Assembly (NCBI RefSeq): GCF_022829725.1
Contig: NZ_JAKSYG010000171.1
Location: 121,338-185,337 of the forward strand
Origin: Methylobacterium sp. E-005
GTDB lineage: Bacteria > Pseudomonadota > Alphaproteobacteria > Rhizobiales > Beijerinckiaceae
Direction of reading: 5' to 3'
DNA length: 64,000 nt
The translations under genes were made by a program, and so were the position numbers. Positions 51,601 to 59,711 of the stretch are shown piece after piece. Under the pieces are notes generated by a model. That model saw nothing but the letters and a program-made list of their open reading frames with translations. It was not told where the DNA came from and did not search any database. The stretch's first letter is position 1; each line of letters begins with the position of its first letter.

Positions 51601-52244
51601 ATCTCCCCGGCGGTCCAGCCGAACACGCGTTCCGCCCCTGCGTTCCAGTCGGTGACGAGGCCGTCGCAGTCGGTGACGACGATGGCGAAATCCACCGCGC
51701 TGTCGAACACCGCCCGCTGCCGCCGCTCGTTCTCCGCCAGGCGCGACATCGTCTGCCGGTAGCCGGTGACGTCGACCTGGCTGCCGAAGTGGTAGAGGAC
51801 GCGACCCTCCGGATCGAGGATCGGACTGATGAAGAGCTCGTTGAGGAAAGGCGTGCCGTCACGCCGGTAGTTGACAATATCGATGGCTAGGTCGCGCTTT
51901 GCCGCCAACGCGTCCCGGATAGCCTGGACGTGGGCGGGGTCGGTGTCCGGTCCCTGGAGGAAGCGGCAGTTGCGCCCGAGCAATTCGTCGGCGCCGTAGC
52001 CGGACAGGTCCTGGAAGGCCCGGTTGGCGAAGACGATGGGATCGTCCGGCCGGTTCGGATCGGTCAGGATCATCGGGGTACGGGTTTTCTCGACCGCGGC
52101 GAACAACTCGTCCCGGCCGCCCGGCGTCGTGAGGACCCGACGCCCGAAAGCTTCCGCTGCCCCCCCGGCCTGCACTTCCCTCAGGCGCAGGATCTCGGTC
52201 TCAAGCTCGTCGCGCGACAGCGATGTCAGATCCGAACCGACCAA
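48642..52244 (-). CDS. LOV-domain hybrid histidine kinase with multiple PAS domains
   Basis: 1200 residues, apparently from a TTG at 52244 (AGAAGG upstream; no early ATG). A LOV domain at about 45-160 has GRNCRFLQGPDTD with photoactive Cys93, NYRRDGTPFLNELFISP and FGSQVDVT, so it should bind FMN and sense blue light. Five further PAS regions extend to about 820. HisKA GGLAHDFNNMLAGIVGSLEL has His838, HATPase boxes are NLCINARDAMPDGG and [16 protein letters not shown], and a C-terminal receiver has Asp1130 in LLVTDVGLPGG. No membrane segments. Large open frames on the other strand are GC shadows. Confidence 0.92.
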   Translation of the reverse strand: MVGSDLTSLSRDELETEILRLREVQAGGAAEAFGRRVLTTPGGRDELFAAVEKTRTPMILTDPNRPDDPIVFANRAFQDLSGYGADELLGRNCRFLQGPDTDPAHVQAIRDALAAKRDLAIDIVNYRRDGTPFLNELFISPILDPEGRVLYHFGSQVDVTGYRQTMSRLAENERRQRAVFDSAVDFAIVVTDCDGLVTDWNAGAERVFGWTAGEMRGQPADRFFTPEDRAAGRIEAEMRRARDEGRAPDQRWHLRKDGSRFWASGEMMPLLDEVGKHFGFTKIARDRTAEHEAGRALRESEARLGESEDHFRHTVELNPQVPWTCDPAGNITSYSNRWLELTGQAPGEPDGAGWMRALHPDDVPHTVAVFSASLSSGEPVDVDYRINIAGSGEYRWMRARAQARRDGAGSIVRWYGVVEDINDRRLAEEALRRSETRYRTLFETIEVGFCILRLRFDADGRAVDYLIEEANPAFARQTGADLAGRWVSTFAPGLERHWFDIYGRVARTGEPARFENYASVFGRWFDVRAHRVGEPGDHRVAVFFNDITARRNAELLAETNERELRLIADALPVLIAFIDAGHVYRFANEAYVDWFFVPPGEVVGRDVRRLLGPAGYAARKDFIDRALGGESVLFELDWPHRDGRPRVAEIRYLPRRDAGGAVDGFHVFVQDVTDRHRAEALLRSEKSELEAQVAARTAERDEIWRVSSDLLCVATLDGHFTSLNPAWRTTLGWSEDELRGKPFLDFVHPDDHASTRTAAAGLVRGEAQLSFENRYRHRDGSYRWLSWNAVPRGGLVYSAVRDVIEAKAAAEALAKTEEALRQSQKMEAVGQLTGGLAHDFNNMLAGIVGSLELMQTRMLQGRMSDMERYIGAAQGAAKRAAALTHRLLAFSRRQTLDPKPTDVNRLVEGMVDLVRRTVGPAVPVEFVGMGGVWPTLVDPSQLENALLNLCINARDAMPDGGRITIETGNRWLDERGARERDLSPGQYVALCVSDTGTGMTPDVVAKAFDPFFTTKPLGEGTGLSMIYGFAKQSGGQVRIYSEVGQGTMVCVYLPRHLGEAEDADAVADLSEAARAKAGETVLVVDDEPTVRMLVTEVLEDLGYAAIEAGDGASGLKVLQSDVRIDLLVTDVGLPGGLNGRQMADAARQHRPDLKVLFITGYAENAVLNHGHLAHGMNVMTKPFALEALATRIRGIIEGQG

Positions 52245-52508
52245 CGTCCGCCCTTCTCGATTGGCCGGGACCTCCCCGCAATCACAAGAATCCGGTGTCC
52301 AAGCTGCGAGGGGCGGACCAGTTCCGCTTCCCCGGCGGCACCCCGATCGGGAAAACCAATCGGCCCAGCGCCGGCCATTCAGCTTCCCGCGCTTGCGGAA
52401 CGACTGACCTCAAGCTTGGTCCGGCGGGGTGTAAAGAAGGCGGTCGTGGAGCGGACGGTGTCCAAGCGTCGCGGTGCGCCGACCGTCCGCAAAACGCCGC
52501 CGCACCCT

Positions 52509-52925
52509 TCAGGCGTCGATGGCGCCGACCTGCTTGAGCAGGGACAGGTTGTCCATCAGGGCCCAATGCTCTGTCAGCCGCCCGTCCACGACGCGGAAGA
52601 AATCCATCACGGCGATATCGACCGCGTTGCCGGTGGCGGGCGTGCCTTGGAACGTCCCGGTATGACGGCCGGTGAACCGGAGACGCGCCAGCACCCGGTC
52701 GCCCTCGGCGATGACCTCGGCGACATGCATCTCGATGTCCGAGAACCCGCCGTGCAGCACCTCGCCGAGCCTGGCGACGCCCGCCGGGCCACGGACCTCG
52801 AAGTCGAGGCCAGGGTCATGGCGCACGAAGTCCGGGGCGATGAACCGCTCCCACCACACCGCGTCCCGGTCCCGGAACGCAACGAAGTAGGCGCGGACGA
52901 GGTTCTTGTTCGATTCCATTGACAT
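52509..52925 (-). CDS. SnoaL-like polyketide-cyclase-fold protein (ester cyclase type)
   Basis: 138 residues from ATG 52925 (a second ATG at 52919). NTF2-like fold: NKNLVRAYFVAFRDRDAVWWERFIAPDFVRHDP, RVLARLRFTGRHTGTFQG, VDIAVMDFFRVVDGRLTEHWALMDNLSLLKQVGAI. Strongly similar in layout and C-terminus to the protein at 59298-59711. It follows the catalase-like gene by 11 bp, so it is co-transcribed with it. Reaction unknown; many family members have none. Confidence 0.85.
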   Translation of the reverse strand: MSMESNKNLVRAYFVAFRDRDAVWWERFIAPDFVRHDPGLDFEVRGPAGVARLGEVLHGGFSDIEMHVAEVIAEGDRVLARLRFTGRHTGTFQGTPATGNAVDIAVMDFFRVVDGRLTEHWALMDNLSLLKQVGAIDA

Positions 52926-52936
52926 CGCATCCACCC

Positions 52937-54013
52937 TCAGCGCCCCACGGGTTCGTGGATCGGGCAACCGTTGTAGCGCCGACGAAATTCGGCCGAATGC
53001 CTGTAGGGGGCGTTGCGGGCCCGGTTGATGTTGCCGAGCGGACGGTGGGCGGCGAGGCCGGTCCAAACCGCGAAGCGCATGCGCTCGTCCACGGCGTCGA
53101 CGCGGGCCGCGTCCCAGCTGTCCTGCGGCCGGACGGTGATGGTGGCGACCCGTTGGAACGGCGCCTCATCCTCGTTCCACTCGACCGTCGGATCCTCGAC
53201 CGGCTGACGCTCCAGGTCGCGGCACAGCTGCACCCGGAACTCCCAGACACCCTCGATGGCGGCCATCTCCGACCGCACCGTCTCACGGATCGCGTCGGGG
53301 CGACCCGAAGCGTCGATCTCGGTGCCGGTCAGCGCGGTCAGCGCCGGGGCGACGGGAGCCACCGAGAACTTGGCGACGTGATCGCCATACCGGAATGGCG
53401 TGACGCTGTAGTAGGTCTCGCCGAGCGGGTCGACGTTCGGCGCACCGCCGAGCGAGCCGAGCGTCGGGCTCTCGATGCCGATTGCGGTCAGCGCTTTGTT
53501 CACCCCGCGCAGCACGGTGGAGGCGGCGACCTTCACACCCTCGATCCGGTCAGTGGTCTTGGCGAGCAGCTTGAGGCTGCCGAGGAACTTCTCGGCGTTC
53601 GGCGCCTGGAACACCGGGCCGTTGACCATGACGAAGTCCTGGGTCGTCCCTTCTGCGTCCGGCAGGCGCTCGCCCGCGACGTCCAGGACTTTCAGCGCGA
53701 GGCCACGCGGCAGTGAGACGGCGTCCGGTAGGATGTCGCCCGCGTTCGTCGACATCCGCATATAGACCTTGTGCTCGCCCGGCGTCGCGAACAGCCCCTG
53801 GGCGAGTTCGGGCGGCAGGCCCGCGTCGATGCGAAGCGTGCCTTCCAGGATGCCGTGGGCCTTGGTGTGGACCGAGCGCACCGCGTGGCCGGAGTCCTTC
53901 GCGACCCTGTCCAGGATGGTGTCGAAGGTCTCGTTCAGACCCTCAATGGTCTTGCCTTCGTCGGCGGCGATCTTCTCGACGTCGGGGGAATAACGAACGG
54001 GCGCTGCCGGCAT
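52937..54013 (-). CDS. catalase-family (y4iL-like) heme-fold protein
   Basis: 358 residues from ATG 54013 with GGAGATC upstream. Catalase-type landmarks: HAVRSVHTKAHGILEGTLRI with the distal His, GLFATPGEHKVYMRMSTN, LALKVLDVAGERLPDAEG, TQDFVMVNGPVF with the distal Asn-like residue, and AAHRPLGNINRARNAPYRHS. No clear heme-ligating Tyr motif (RxFxYxDT) is visible near the C-terminus, so true catalase activity is uncertain. Paralogue of 57497-58579. Possible general-stress promoter upstream. Confidence 0.82.
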   Translation of the reverse strand: MPAAPVRYSPDVEKIAADEGKTIEGLNETFDTILDRVAKDSGHAVRSVHTKAHGILEGTLRIDAGLPPELAQGLFATPGEHKVYMRMSTNAGDILPDAVSLPRGLALKVLDVAGERLPDAEGTTQDFVMVNGPVFQAPNAEKFLGSLKLLAKTTDRIEGVKVAASTVLRGVNKALTAIGIESPTLGSLGGAPNVDPLGETYYSVTPFRYGDHVAKFSVAPVAPALTALTGTEIDASGRPDAIRETVRSEMAAIEGVWEFRVQLCRDLERQPVEDPTVEWNEDEAPFQRVATITVRPQDSWDAARVDAVDERMRFAVWTGLAAHRPLGNINRARNAPYRHSAEFRRRYNGCPIHEPVGR

Positions 54014-54365
54014 ACACGATCTCCAAAACTCACTTGTGCACAACCGATTGAGCCCGGACCCGTTCCGGTCATCTCCCTGATCAACCTCTCTTCCTGGCCT
54101 CACGTGATCGGGAACTCATCGCGTCGACTTGGAGGTGGGCGGTCAGCGTTCCCGGCTAGGTTTGAAACTTTCCCTTCCATGCCTCCGTACAGCTTGGCGT
54201 GCGCCCGGCCTGGGCGCGGCGCGAGGCCCTGCCTCGACGTCCGATTTGTCGCGCCCAAACTCTGTCGGACTACTATTTTTATTTGATAAAACAGGAACTT
54301 GGTGGTCGCACCTTCTCTTCTCTCCATGTGCGAAAGGGGATCCCTTCCCCTACAGGAGACGTCGA
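54014..54365. other. divergent intergenic region between catalase-like and Met-rich peptide genes
   Basis: 352 bp with no gene. Near the left side is a GGAAC-N16-GGTT element for the minus strand. At 54268-54290 an AT-rich patch (TTTTTATTTGATAAAAC) stands out and could hold the promoter of the Met-rich peptide gene, though no clear -35/-10 pair is present. Confidence 0.45.
54042..54066 (-). promoter_or_regulatory. candidate EcfG-type stress promoter of the catalase-like gene
   Basis: On the minus strand GGAAC (54066-54062), 16 bp, GGTT (54045-54042), 28 bp before the start codon. Matches GGAAC-N16/17-CGTT except for the first -10 base. Spacing to the ATG is short but workable. Confidence 0.35.
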
Positions 54366-54602
54366 ATGAAGATCACTACCCTTGCCCTCGCCGCCACGGT
54401 CCTCGGCAGCCTCGCGCTCGGAGCCGGCGCCGCCTCCGCCGCGCCGATGGGCCCGAACGGTCTCCAGGCCGGCTCCTCCGCGGTTACCCAGGTCCGCATG
54501 GACCGCAGCGAGCGGATGATGATGAAGAAGCGCATGATGCGGAAGCAGATGATGAAGCGCCGCATGATGAAGAAGCGGATGATGATGAATCGCGGCATGT
54601 GA
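54366..54602 (+). CDS. secreted methionine-rich basic peptide (MrpX-like)
   Basis: 78 residues from ATG 54366 with AGGAGA upstream. A classical Sec signal (MKITTLALAATVLGSLALG, cleavage near ASA-AP at 25-26) is followed by a short linker and a tail where Met and Lys/Arg alternate, such as RMMMKKRMMRKQMMKRR: 14 Met and 15 Lys/Arg in the last 37 residues. It is 78 bp upstream of a cytochrome b561 and molybdopterin enzyme pair resembling MsrQ/MsrP. In Azospira suillum a periplasmic Met-rich peptide (MrpX) with a YedY-type methionine sulfoxide reductase scavenges hypochlorite; by analogy this peptide could be a sacrificial oxidant sink. Metal binding is the alternative. Confidence 0.78.
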   Translation: MKITTLALAATVLGSLALGAGAASAAPMGPNGLQAGSSAVTQVRMDRSERMMMKKRMMRKQMMKRRMMKKRMMMNRGM

Positions 54603-54680
54603 TTTCACGGCGCCGTGCGCTTCCGGAGGCCCCGATCCAGGGACCTCCGCCCAAGCCGTCCTGAATGCGGGAAAGACCGT

Positions 54681-55562
54681 TTGGCTCGAACCTACCTCAC
54701 CCGATCCGCTCCCGAGACCGGCGAGGTCGAGCGTCGCCGCTGGATGTTTCGCCACCCCCTCGTCATCCGTGTCACCCATTGGGTGAACGCGGTGTGCCTG
54801 CTGGTCCTGCTGATGAGCGGCCTGCAGATCTTCAACGCCCACCCGGCGCTGTACTGGGGCAAGGTCTCGACCTTCGATGCGCCGCTGCTGGCGATGTCCT
54901 CGACCGCGGACGATCCGCCCAAGGGCATGACGACGGTATTCGGCCACGGCTTCGACACGACGGGATGGCTCGGCTCCTCCGTCGGCTCCGACGGCGAGGC
55001 GGCCGACCAAGGCTTCCCGGCCTGGGCGACCTTGCCGAGCGACCAGGACCTCACCGGCGGCCGTTCTTGGCACTTCTTCTTCGCCTGGACCTTCGTGCTG
55101 AACGGCCTCGCCTACCTGCTCTACGGTCTGGCCAGCGGGCAGCTTCGGTTCCGCGTTATCCCGTCCCGCGACCAGATCCGGCATTTCGGCGCGTCCATCT
55201 GGGAGCACCTGACGCTGCGCTTCCCGCAAGGCGACGAGGCCAAGCGCTACAACGTCATCCAGAAGCTCACCTACCTCGTCGTGCTGTTCGTACTCCTGCC
55301 GGTGCAGGTCCTGGCCGGCCTCGCGATGTCCCCGGCGATGGACGCCGCCTTTCCCTTCCTTCTGACGCTGTTCGACGGACGCCAGTCGGCCCGCACGGTG
55401 CACTTCGTCGTGGCGGCCCTGCTCGTCCTGTTCGTGGTCGTGCACGTCGCCTTGGTCCTGCTGTCGGGCTTCTGGAACAACATGCGCGGCATGCTCACCG
55501 GCTGGTTCGTGATCGAGCGCAAGATCGAGCCGGCACCCGTCACCGGGGAGACCTGGGTATGA
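54681..55562 (+). CDS. cytochrome b561-type membrane subunit
   Basis: 293 residues, taken from TTG 54681 (GGAAAG upstream); the first in-frame ATG is 54744. Four to five helices with heme-ligand His in FRHPLVIRVTHWVNAVCLLVLLMSG, SWHFFFAWTFVLNGLAYLLYG, LTYLVVLFVLLPVQVLAGL and ARTVHFVVAALLVLFVVVHVAL. A periplasmic loop lies between helices 1 and 2. Its stop overlaps the molybdopterin gene start (ATGA), so it is the electron-donating membrane partner of that enzyme, in the role of MsrQ/YedZ. Confidence 0.87.
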   Translation: MARTYLTRSAPETGEVERRRWMFRHPLVIRVTHWVNAVCLLVLLMSGLQIFNAHPALYWGKVSTFDAPLLAMSSTADDPPKGMTTVFGHGFDTTGWLGSSVGSDGEAADQGFPAWATLPSDQDLTGGRSWHFFFAWTFVLNGLAYLLYGLASGQLRFRVIPSRDQIRHFGASIWEHLTLRFPQGDEAKRYNVIQKLTYLVVLFVLLPVQVLAGLAMSPAMDAAFPFLLTLFDGRQSARTVHFVVAALLVLFVVVHVALVLLSGFWNNMRGMLTGWFVIERKIEPAPVTGETWV

Positions 55563-56482
55563 GCCGCCTTCCCAGCCGACGCGCCCTCCTAACGGGAGGG
55601 GCCGCCATGGCCGCGGCGGCCCTGCTCGGCGGCTGCGACCGCCTCGGCAACGCGGAGTGGTTCCGCCGCACGCTCAAGACCGGCGAGGACGCAAACCTGT
55701 TCGTCCAGCGCCTGCTTTTGGGCGAGGCGACGCTGGCCCCGGAATATGCAGAGGCCGACATCTCGCCGTGGTTCAAGCCGAACGGGACCGAGGACCCGCC
55801 CGACAGGGACTACAAGGCCCTGGCGAAGGGCAGGTTCGCCAAGTACCACCTGGAGGTCGGCGGCCTGGTCGAGGCACCCTTCAAGCTGTCCCTGGCCGAA
55901 CTCCGCAAGCTTCCGGCCCGCACCCAGATCACCCGGCACGATTGCGTCGAGGGCTGGAGCGCCATCGGCAAGTGGGCCGGGGTGCCGCTCGCCGAACTGC
56001 TCAACCGCGCCAAGCTCAAGCCACAGGCGCGATACGTGGTGTTCCACTGCGCCGACACCATGGATCAGGGCAGTCCGCTCGAAGGCGGGGGAGACGACGA
56101 GGGGGCCGACGAGGTCCCCGCCGGCAACGCCAACCCGAGCATGACGAAGCAGTCGGGCGGCAGCGAGAGCAGGAAGGACTCCGGCGGCCAACAGGCGACG
56201 GAGGACGATGCGGCCAGCGGCGGGACGCCGGTTCGCTTCTACGAGAGCATCGACCTGGTGGACGCGTTCCACCCGCAGACCATCCTCGCCTACGACATGA
56301 ACGGGGAGGCGCTTCCCGTTTCGAACGGCGCCCCGCTGCGCCTGCGGGTCGAGCGCAACCTCGGCTACAAGCAGGCGAAGTATGTGATGCGCATCGAGGT
56401 CGTCGAGAACTTCGCCCACATCGGCGACGGCAAGGGCGGCTACTGGGAGGACCAGGGCTACGCCTGGTACGCCGGCATCTGA
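55559..56482 (+). CDS. exported molybdopterin oxidoreductase (sulfite oxidase/MsrP-like)
   Basis: 307 residues. The N-terminus SRRALLTGGAAMAAAALLGGC combines a twin-arginine-like start and a lipobox Cys, suggesting Tat export and lipid anchoring. The sulfite-oxidase-fold molybdenum domain has TRHDCVEGWSAIGKWAGVPL with the Mo-ligating Cys, and LAYDMNGEALPVSNGAPLRLRVERNLGYKQAKYVMRIEVV. An unusual insert of about 45 Gly/Asp/Ser-rich residues (about 178-222) splits the domain. Probably reduces a periplasmic sulfoxide with electrons from the cytochrome b subunit. Substrate inferred from the neighbouring Met-rich peptide. Confidence 0.87.
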   Translation: MSRLPSRRALLTGGAAMAAAALLGGCDRLGNAEWFRRTLKTGEDANLFVQRLLLGEATLAPEYAEADISPWFKPNGTEDPPDRDYKALAKGRFAKYHLEVGGLVEAPFKLSLAELRKLPARTQITRHDCVEGWSAIGKWAGVPLAELLNRAKLKPQARYVVFHCADTMDQGSPLEGGGDDEGADEVPAGNANPSMTKQSGGSESRKDSGGQQATEDDAASGGTPVRFYESIDLVDAFHPQTILAYDMNGEALPVSNGAPLRLRVERNLGYKQAKYVMRIEVVENFAHIGDGKGGYWEDQGYAWYAGI

Positions 56483-56562
56483 GTTGGCGCGGACGGGACG
56501 TCGACGTCCCTGCGGGCATTGCGAGCGCAGCCCGCTCGTGGCGAGTTAAGGACAATGCCGTC

Positions 56563-57351
56563 ATGTCCCTGCATTTTGAACGCCTCGGCACGGGTCGGCC
56601 GCTGCTCATGGTCCATGGGCTGGGATCCAATCTCCGCACCTGGGATCCGCTCTTGCCCGCATTGCGCGGCTCGCATGAACTGATCCTGGTCGACCTGCCG
56701 GGACATGGCGGATCGGCCCCGCTCGCGGGTCGGCAGACGATGGAGGCCCATGCGGACGCCCTCGCCGGCTTCGTGCAGTCGCAAGGCCTGACGACGGCGG
56801 ACCTCGTCGGCAGTTCGGTGGGGGGCCGGCTGGTGCTGGAGCTGGCTCGGCGGGGCATCGGTCGGCACTGCGTGGCGCTTGATCCCGGCGGCTTCTGGCG
56901 TGGGTGGGAAACGGGCTGGCTTCACTGGACGCTCGCCGCATCGATACGCCTGGTGCGGTTGCTGCGGCCCTTCCATCCCGGCCTGTCGCGCCACGCCGTC
57001 ACCCGTACGCTGCTGCTCGCCCAACTGTCGGCCCGTCCGTGGGCGCTGCCACCGCAGCTTGTCGTCGGGGAGTTGCAGAGCCTGGCGGCCACACCGGTGT
57101 TCGATGCGATGCTGCGTGAGCTGGCACGCGGGCCGTTGCAGCAGGGTTCGACAACGACCCCCGGCCTCGTCACCATTGGCTGGGGCCGCCAAGACCACCT
57201 GCTGCTGCCGCGCCAGGCCGCACGCGCCCAGGTAGCATTCCCGTCGGCCCATCTGCACTGGTTCGAGCGCTGCGGCCACTTCCCGCATTGGGATCAGCCT
57301 GCCGAGACGGCGCGCGTGATCCTTGAAACGGTTGGGAAGGACGCGCCTTGA
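56563..57351 (+). CDS. alpha/beta hydrolase
   Basis: 262 residues from ATG 56563. Oxyanion-hole MVHGLGSNLRTWDPL near 16-30, VDLPGHGGSAP, nucleophile Ser in LVGSSVGGRLVLELA (GxSxG), an acid in IGWGRQDHLLLP and the final His in CGHFPHWDQP. Substrate unknown. It follows the molybdopterin gene by 80 bp and precedes the second catalase-like gene. Confidence 0.86.
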   Translation: MSLHFERLGTGRPLLMVHGLGSNLRTWDPLLPALRGSHELILVDLPGHGGSAPLAGRQTMEAHADALAGFVQSQGLTTADLVGSSVGGRLVLELARRGIGRHCVALDPGGFWRGWETGWLHWTLAASIRLVRLLRPFHPGLSRHAVTRTLLLAQLSARPWALPPQLVVGELQSLAATPVFDAMLRELARGPLQQGSTTTPGLVTIGWGRQDHLLLPRQAARAQVAFPSAHLHWFERCGHFPHWDQPAETARVILETVGKDAP

Positions 57352-57496
57352 GCTGGCTTGTCGCACACCCGAGCCCGCGGCCCCTTCGATATTCGGAACG
57401 GCATCCCGTTCCCGACTCGATACGCCGAATCCCAAGTCCGCTGCGTTCTCTCCTGCCGCGGTCCGCCTCAGTTCCCCGGTCACCGTGAGGAAGATC

Positions 57497-58579
57497 ATGA
57501 CCTACCTTCGATACGCCCCCGACATCGAGAAGCCTGCTGCGGACGAGCAGGAGACCATCGACGGCATCATCGCCGGCATGACGCAGCAATCAGAGACGGT
57601 GGAGAAGCGCGAGCACCATGCCGTGCGTGCCAGCCACGCCAAGAGTTCGGCCTGCGTCACGGGCGAGTTGACGATTTCCACCGGCCTGCCGCCCGAACTG
57701 GCCCAAGGGTTGTTCGCCACGCCCGGCACCCACCCCGTCGCGGTTCGTTTCGCTCAAGGCCCGGGCGAGACCCTGGGCGACCGTGTCTCGACCCATCGCG
57801 GCATGTCCATCAAGGTCTTCGACGTTCCCGGGGAGAAGCTCCCCGGCCATTCCGTCGATACCCAGGATTTCGTCCTCGCGACCGGGACCACCTTCCCGTC
57901 CGGGACGGCGGCCGGCTTCCTGCGCGACGGCACGGTCATCGGCAAATCGACGAGCCTGCCGGAGGGCGTGAAGAGCGCGGTGTCCTCAACCATGCGCAAC
58001 CTCAACAAGGCGCTGCATGCCTTCGGCACCGAGAGCGCCTTCGCCGACTTCTTCGGGCACCCTTACAGCCACCCGCTAGCGGACAGCTACTTCAGCCAAG
58101 CGCCGGTCCGCTTCGGCGACTACGTGGCCAAGCTCGGGGCCGTGCCGACTGGCGAGGCGCAGCGCGCGCTATCCGAATGGCGGCTGGACCCGAACCAGGA
58201 CGAGGACGGCTTCCGGCACGCCACGGTCGCCTTCCTAAGGGACAACGAGGTGGTGTTCGAGCTGAAGGCGCAGCTCTGGGCCGATGCCGAGCGGCAACCC
58301 ATCGAGGACGCCTCGGTGGACTGGCCGGTGTCGGTCAGCCCCTACCTCACGGTGGCGACGCTCCGCCTTCCGCGTCAGGACGCCTACTCGCCGGAGCGGG
58401 TGCGGTACTTCGACGAGGTCATGACCTTCCGCCCGGCGCACAGCCTCGCGGCGCACCGGCCGCTCGGTTCGGTGATGCGGGCGCGCCTCCAGGTCTACCG
58501 GGCGCTGAGCGATTTCCGCCACCGTGAGAACGGCGTGGCGGCCGAGGACACCGCCGGCATCGACCGCATCCCGGCGTGA
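57497..58579 (+). CDS. second catalase-family (y4iL-like) protein
   Basis: 360 residues from ATG 57497 with GAGGAAGATC upstream. Same architecture as 52937-54013: REHHAVRASHAKSSACVTGEL, GLPPELAQGLFATPGTHPVAVRF, SIKVFDVPGEKLPGHSVDTQDFVLATG, AAHRPLGSVMRARLQVYRALS. Differences: the Asn before the PVF motif of its paralogue is replaced (TGTTF), so a distal heme-pocket residue is lost. No clear proximal Tyr. Probably a heme-binding but non-classical catalase. Confidence 0.82.
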   Translation: MTYLRYAPDIEKPAADEQETIDGIIAGMTQQSETVEKREHHAVRASHAKSSACVTGELTISTGLPPELAQGLFATPGTHPVAVRFAQGPGETLGDRVSTHRGMSIKVFDVPGEKLPGHSVDTQDFVLATGTTFPSGTAAGFLRDGTVIGKSTSLPEGVKSAVSSTMRNLNKALHAFGTESAFADFFGHPYSHPLADSYFSQAPVRFGDYVAKLGAVPTGEAQRALSEWRLDPNQDEDGFRHATVAFLRDNEVVFELKAQLWADAERQPIEDASVDWPVSVSPYLTVATLRLPRQDAYSPERVRYFDEVMTFRPAHSLAAHRPLGSVMRARLQVYRALSDFRHRENGVAAEDTAGIDRIPA

Positions 58580-58633
58580 GGAACGGCGCGGACGGCGCCT
58601 CTGATGAACCCCAACACCCAGAAGGACGATGAC

Positions 58634-59203
58634 ATGAACTTGCAGGGAAAGAAGATCGCGATCCTGATCGCACCGCGCGGCACCGAGGAGCCGGAGTTCG
58701 CCAAGCCCCATCACGCGGTGAAGCAGGCCGGAGCGACCGTGACGGTCATCGGCCTGGAGGCCGGCGAGGCGGAGACCGTGAACAACGACCTCGATCCGGC
58801 CGGCCGCTACAAGGTGGACAAGACCATCGAGGGGGCCTCGGCCGCGGACTTCGACGGGCTCGTCATCCCGGGCGGATGCGTCGGCGCGGACAAGCTCCGG
58901 GCGAGCAAGGATGTCGTGGCGTTCGTTCGGGACTTCTTCGAGCAGGGCAAGCCGGTCGGGGTCATCTGCCACGGGCCTTGGACCCTGATCGAGGCCGACG
59001 TCGTGAAGGGCCGCACGCTGACTTCCTATCCCACCGTTCGCCGCGATATCGAGAACGCCGGCGGCACCTGGGTCGACGAGGAGGTCGTCTGCGACAAGGG
59101 TCTCGTTACCAGCCGCACGCCCAAGGATCTTCCGGCCTTCTGCGCCAAGATCGTCGAGGAGTTCGCGGAGGGCCGCCATCCCGACCAGGCCAGGAGCGCC
59201 TGA
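58634..59203 (+). CDS. DJ-1/PfpI-family stress protein
   Basis: 189 residues from ATG 58634 (AAGGA upstream; an ATG at 58604 would add ten residues). KKIAILIAPRGTEEPEFAKPHHAVKQAG, DGLVIPGGCVGADKLRAS, and nucleophile-elbow Cys in VICHGPWTLIEADVVKGR. Family members are glyoxalases, deglycases or chaperones induced by stress. It follows the catalase-like gene by 54 bp. Confidence 0.9.
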   Translation: MNLQGKKIAILIAPRGTEEPEFAKPHHAVKQAGATVTVIGLEAGEAETVNNDLDPAGRYKVDKTIEGASAADFDGLVIPGGCVGADKLRASKDVVAFVRDFFEQGKPVGVICHGPWTLIEADVVKGRTLTSYPTVRRDIENAGGTWVDEEVVCDKGLVTSRTPKDLPAFCAKIVEEFAEGRHPDQARSA

Positions 59204-59297
59204 GGAGTCGAACAGCCAGCGGCCGGTCATCGAGCCTCCGGGGCGGGCCAAACCGCGACGACGTCCCGTGGCCGGGACGCCGTCGCGGAAGCCTCCG

Positions 59298-59711
59298 TCA
59301 TCCCTCGATGGCGCCGATCTGCTTGAGAATGCCGAGCTCGTCGGAAGAACCCCAGCGCTCGACCATCTTGCCGTCGACGAAGCGGCCGATCTGCATGCCA
59401 CGGACCTTGATGGCCTTCCCGGTCGGCTTGTGGCCGTTGAAGTCGCCCTGGTGCGTGCCGGTGAGCGTGTAGGCGAAGGCGACGCTGTCCCCATCCGCGA
59501 CGAGCTTCTTCACCTCGACCTGCATGTCAGGAAAGGCGGTGCGGAGCTGCGTGAAGAATGCCTTGTACCCCTCGGGACCCATATGCTGGCCCGGCGCCGG
59601 GTCGTGGTCGTGGCAATCCGGGGCGACGACCTCGGGGAAGGCGTCGAATTGACCGGCGTTGACGAGTTCGCCGAACTTTTTGGTCGCCTGGATGCTGGTC
59701 TCTTGGGACAT
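59298..59711 (-). CDS. SnoaL-like ester-cyclase-fold protein
   Basis: 137 residues from ATG 59711 (GGAACACA upstream). NTF2-like fold with KKFGELVNAGQFDAFPEVVAPDCHDHDPAPGQ, AFAYTLTGTHQGDFNG and RFVDGKMVERWGSSDELGILKQIGAI. Paralogue of 52509-52925; both keep a His/Asp pair (HDHDP versus RHDP) in the pocket and the same last strand. Function unknown. The 215 bp downstream of its start, toward the sulfite-oxidase gene, show no gene. Confidence 0.85.
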   Translation of the reverse strand: MSQETSIQATKKFGELVNAGQFDAFPEVVAPDCHDHDPAPGQHMGPEGYKAFFTQLRTAFPDMQVEVKKLVADGDSVAFAYTLTGTHQGDFNGHKPTGKAIKVRGMQIGRFVDGKMVERWGSSDELGILKQIGAIEG

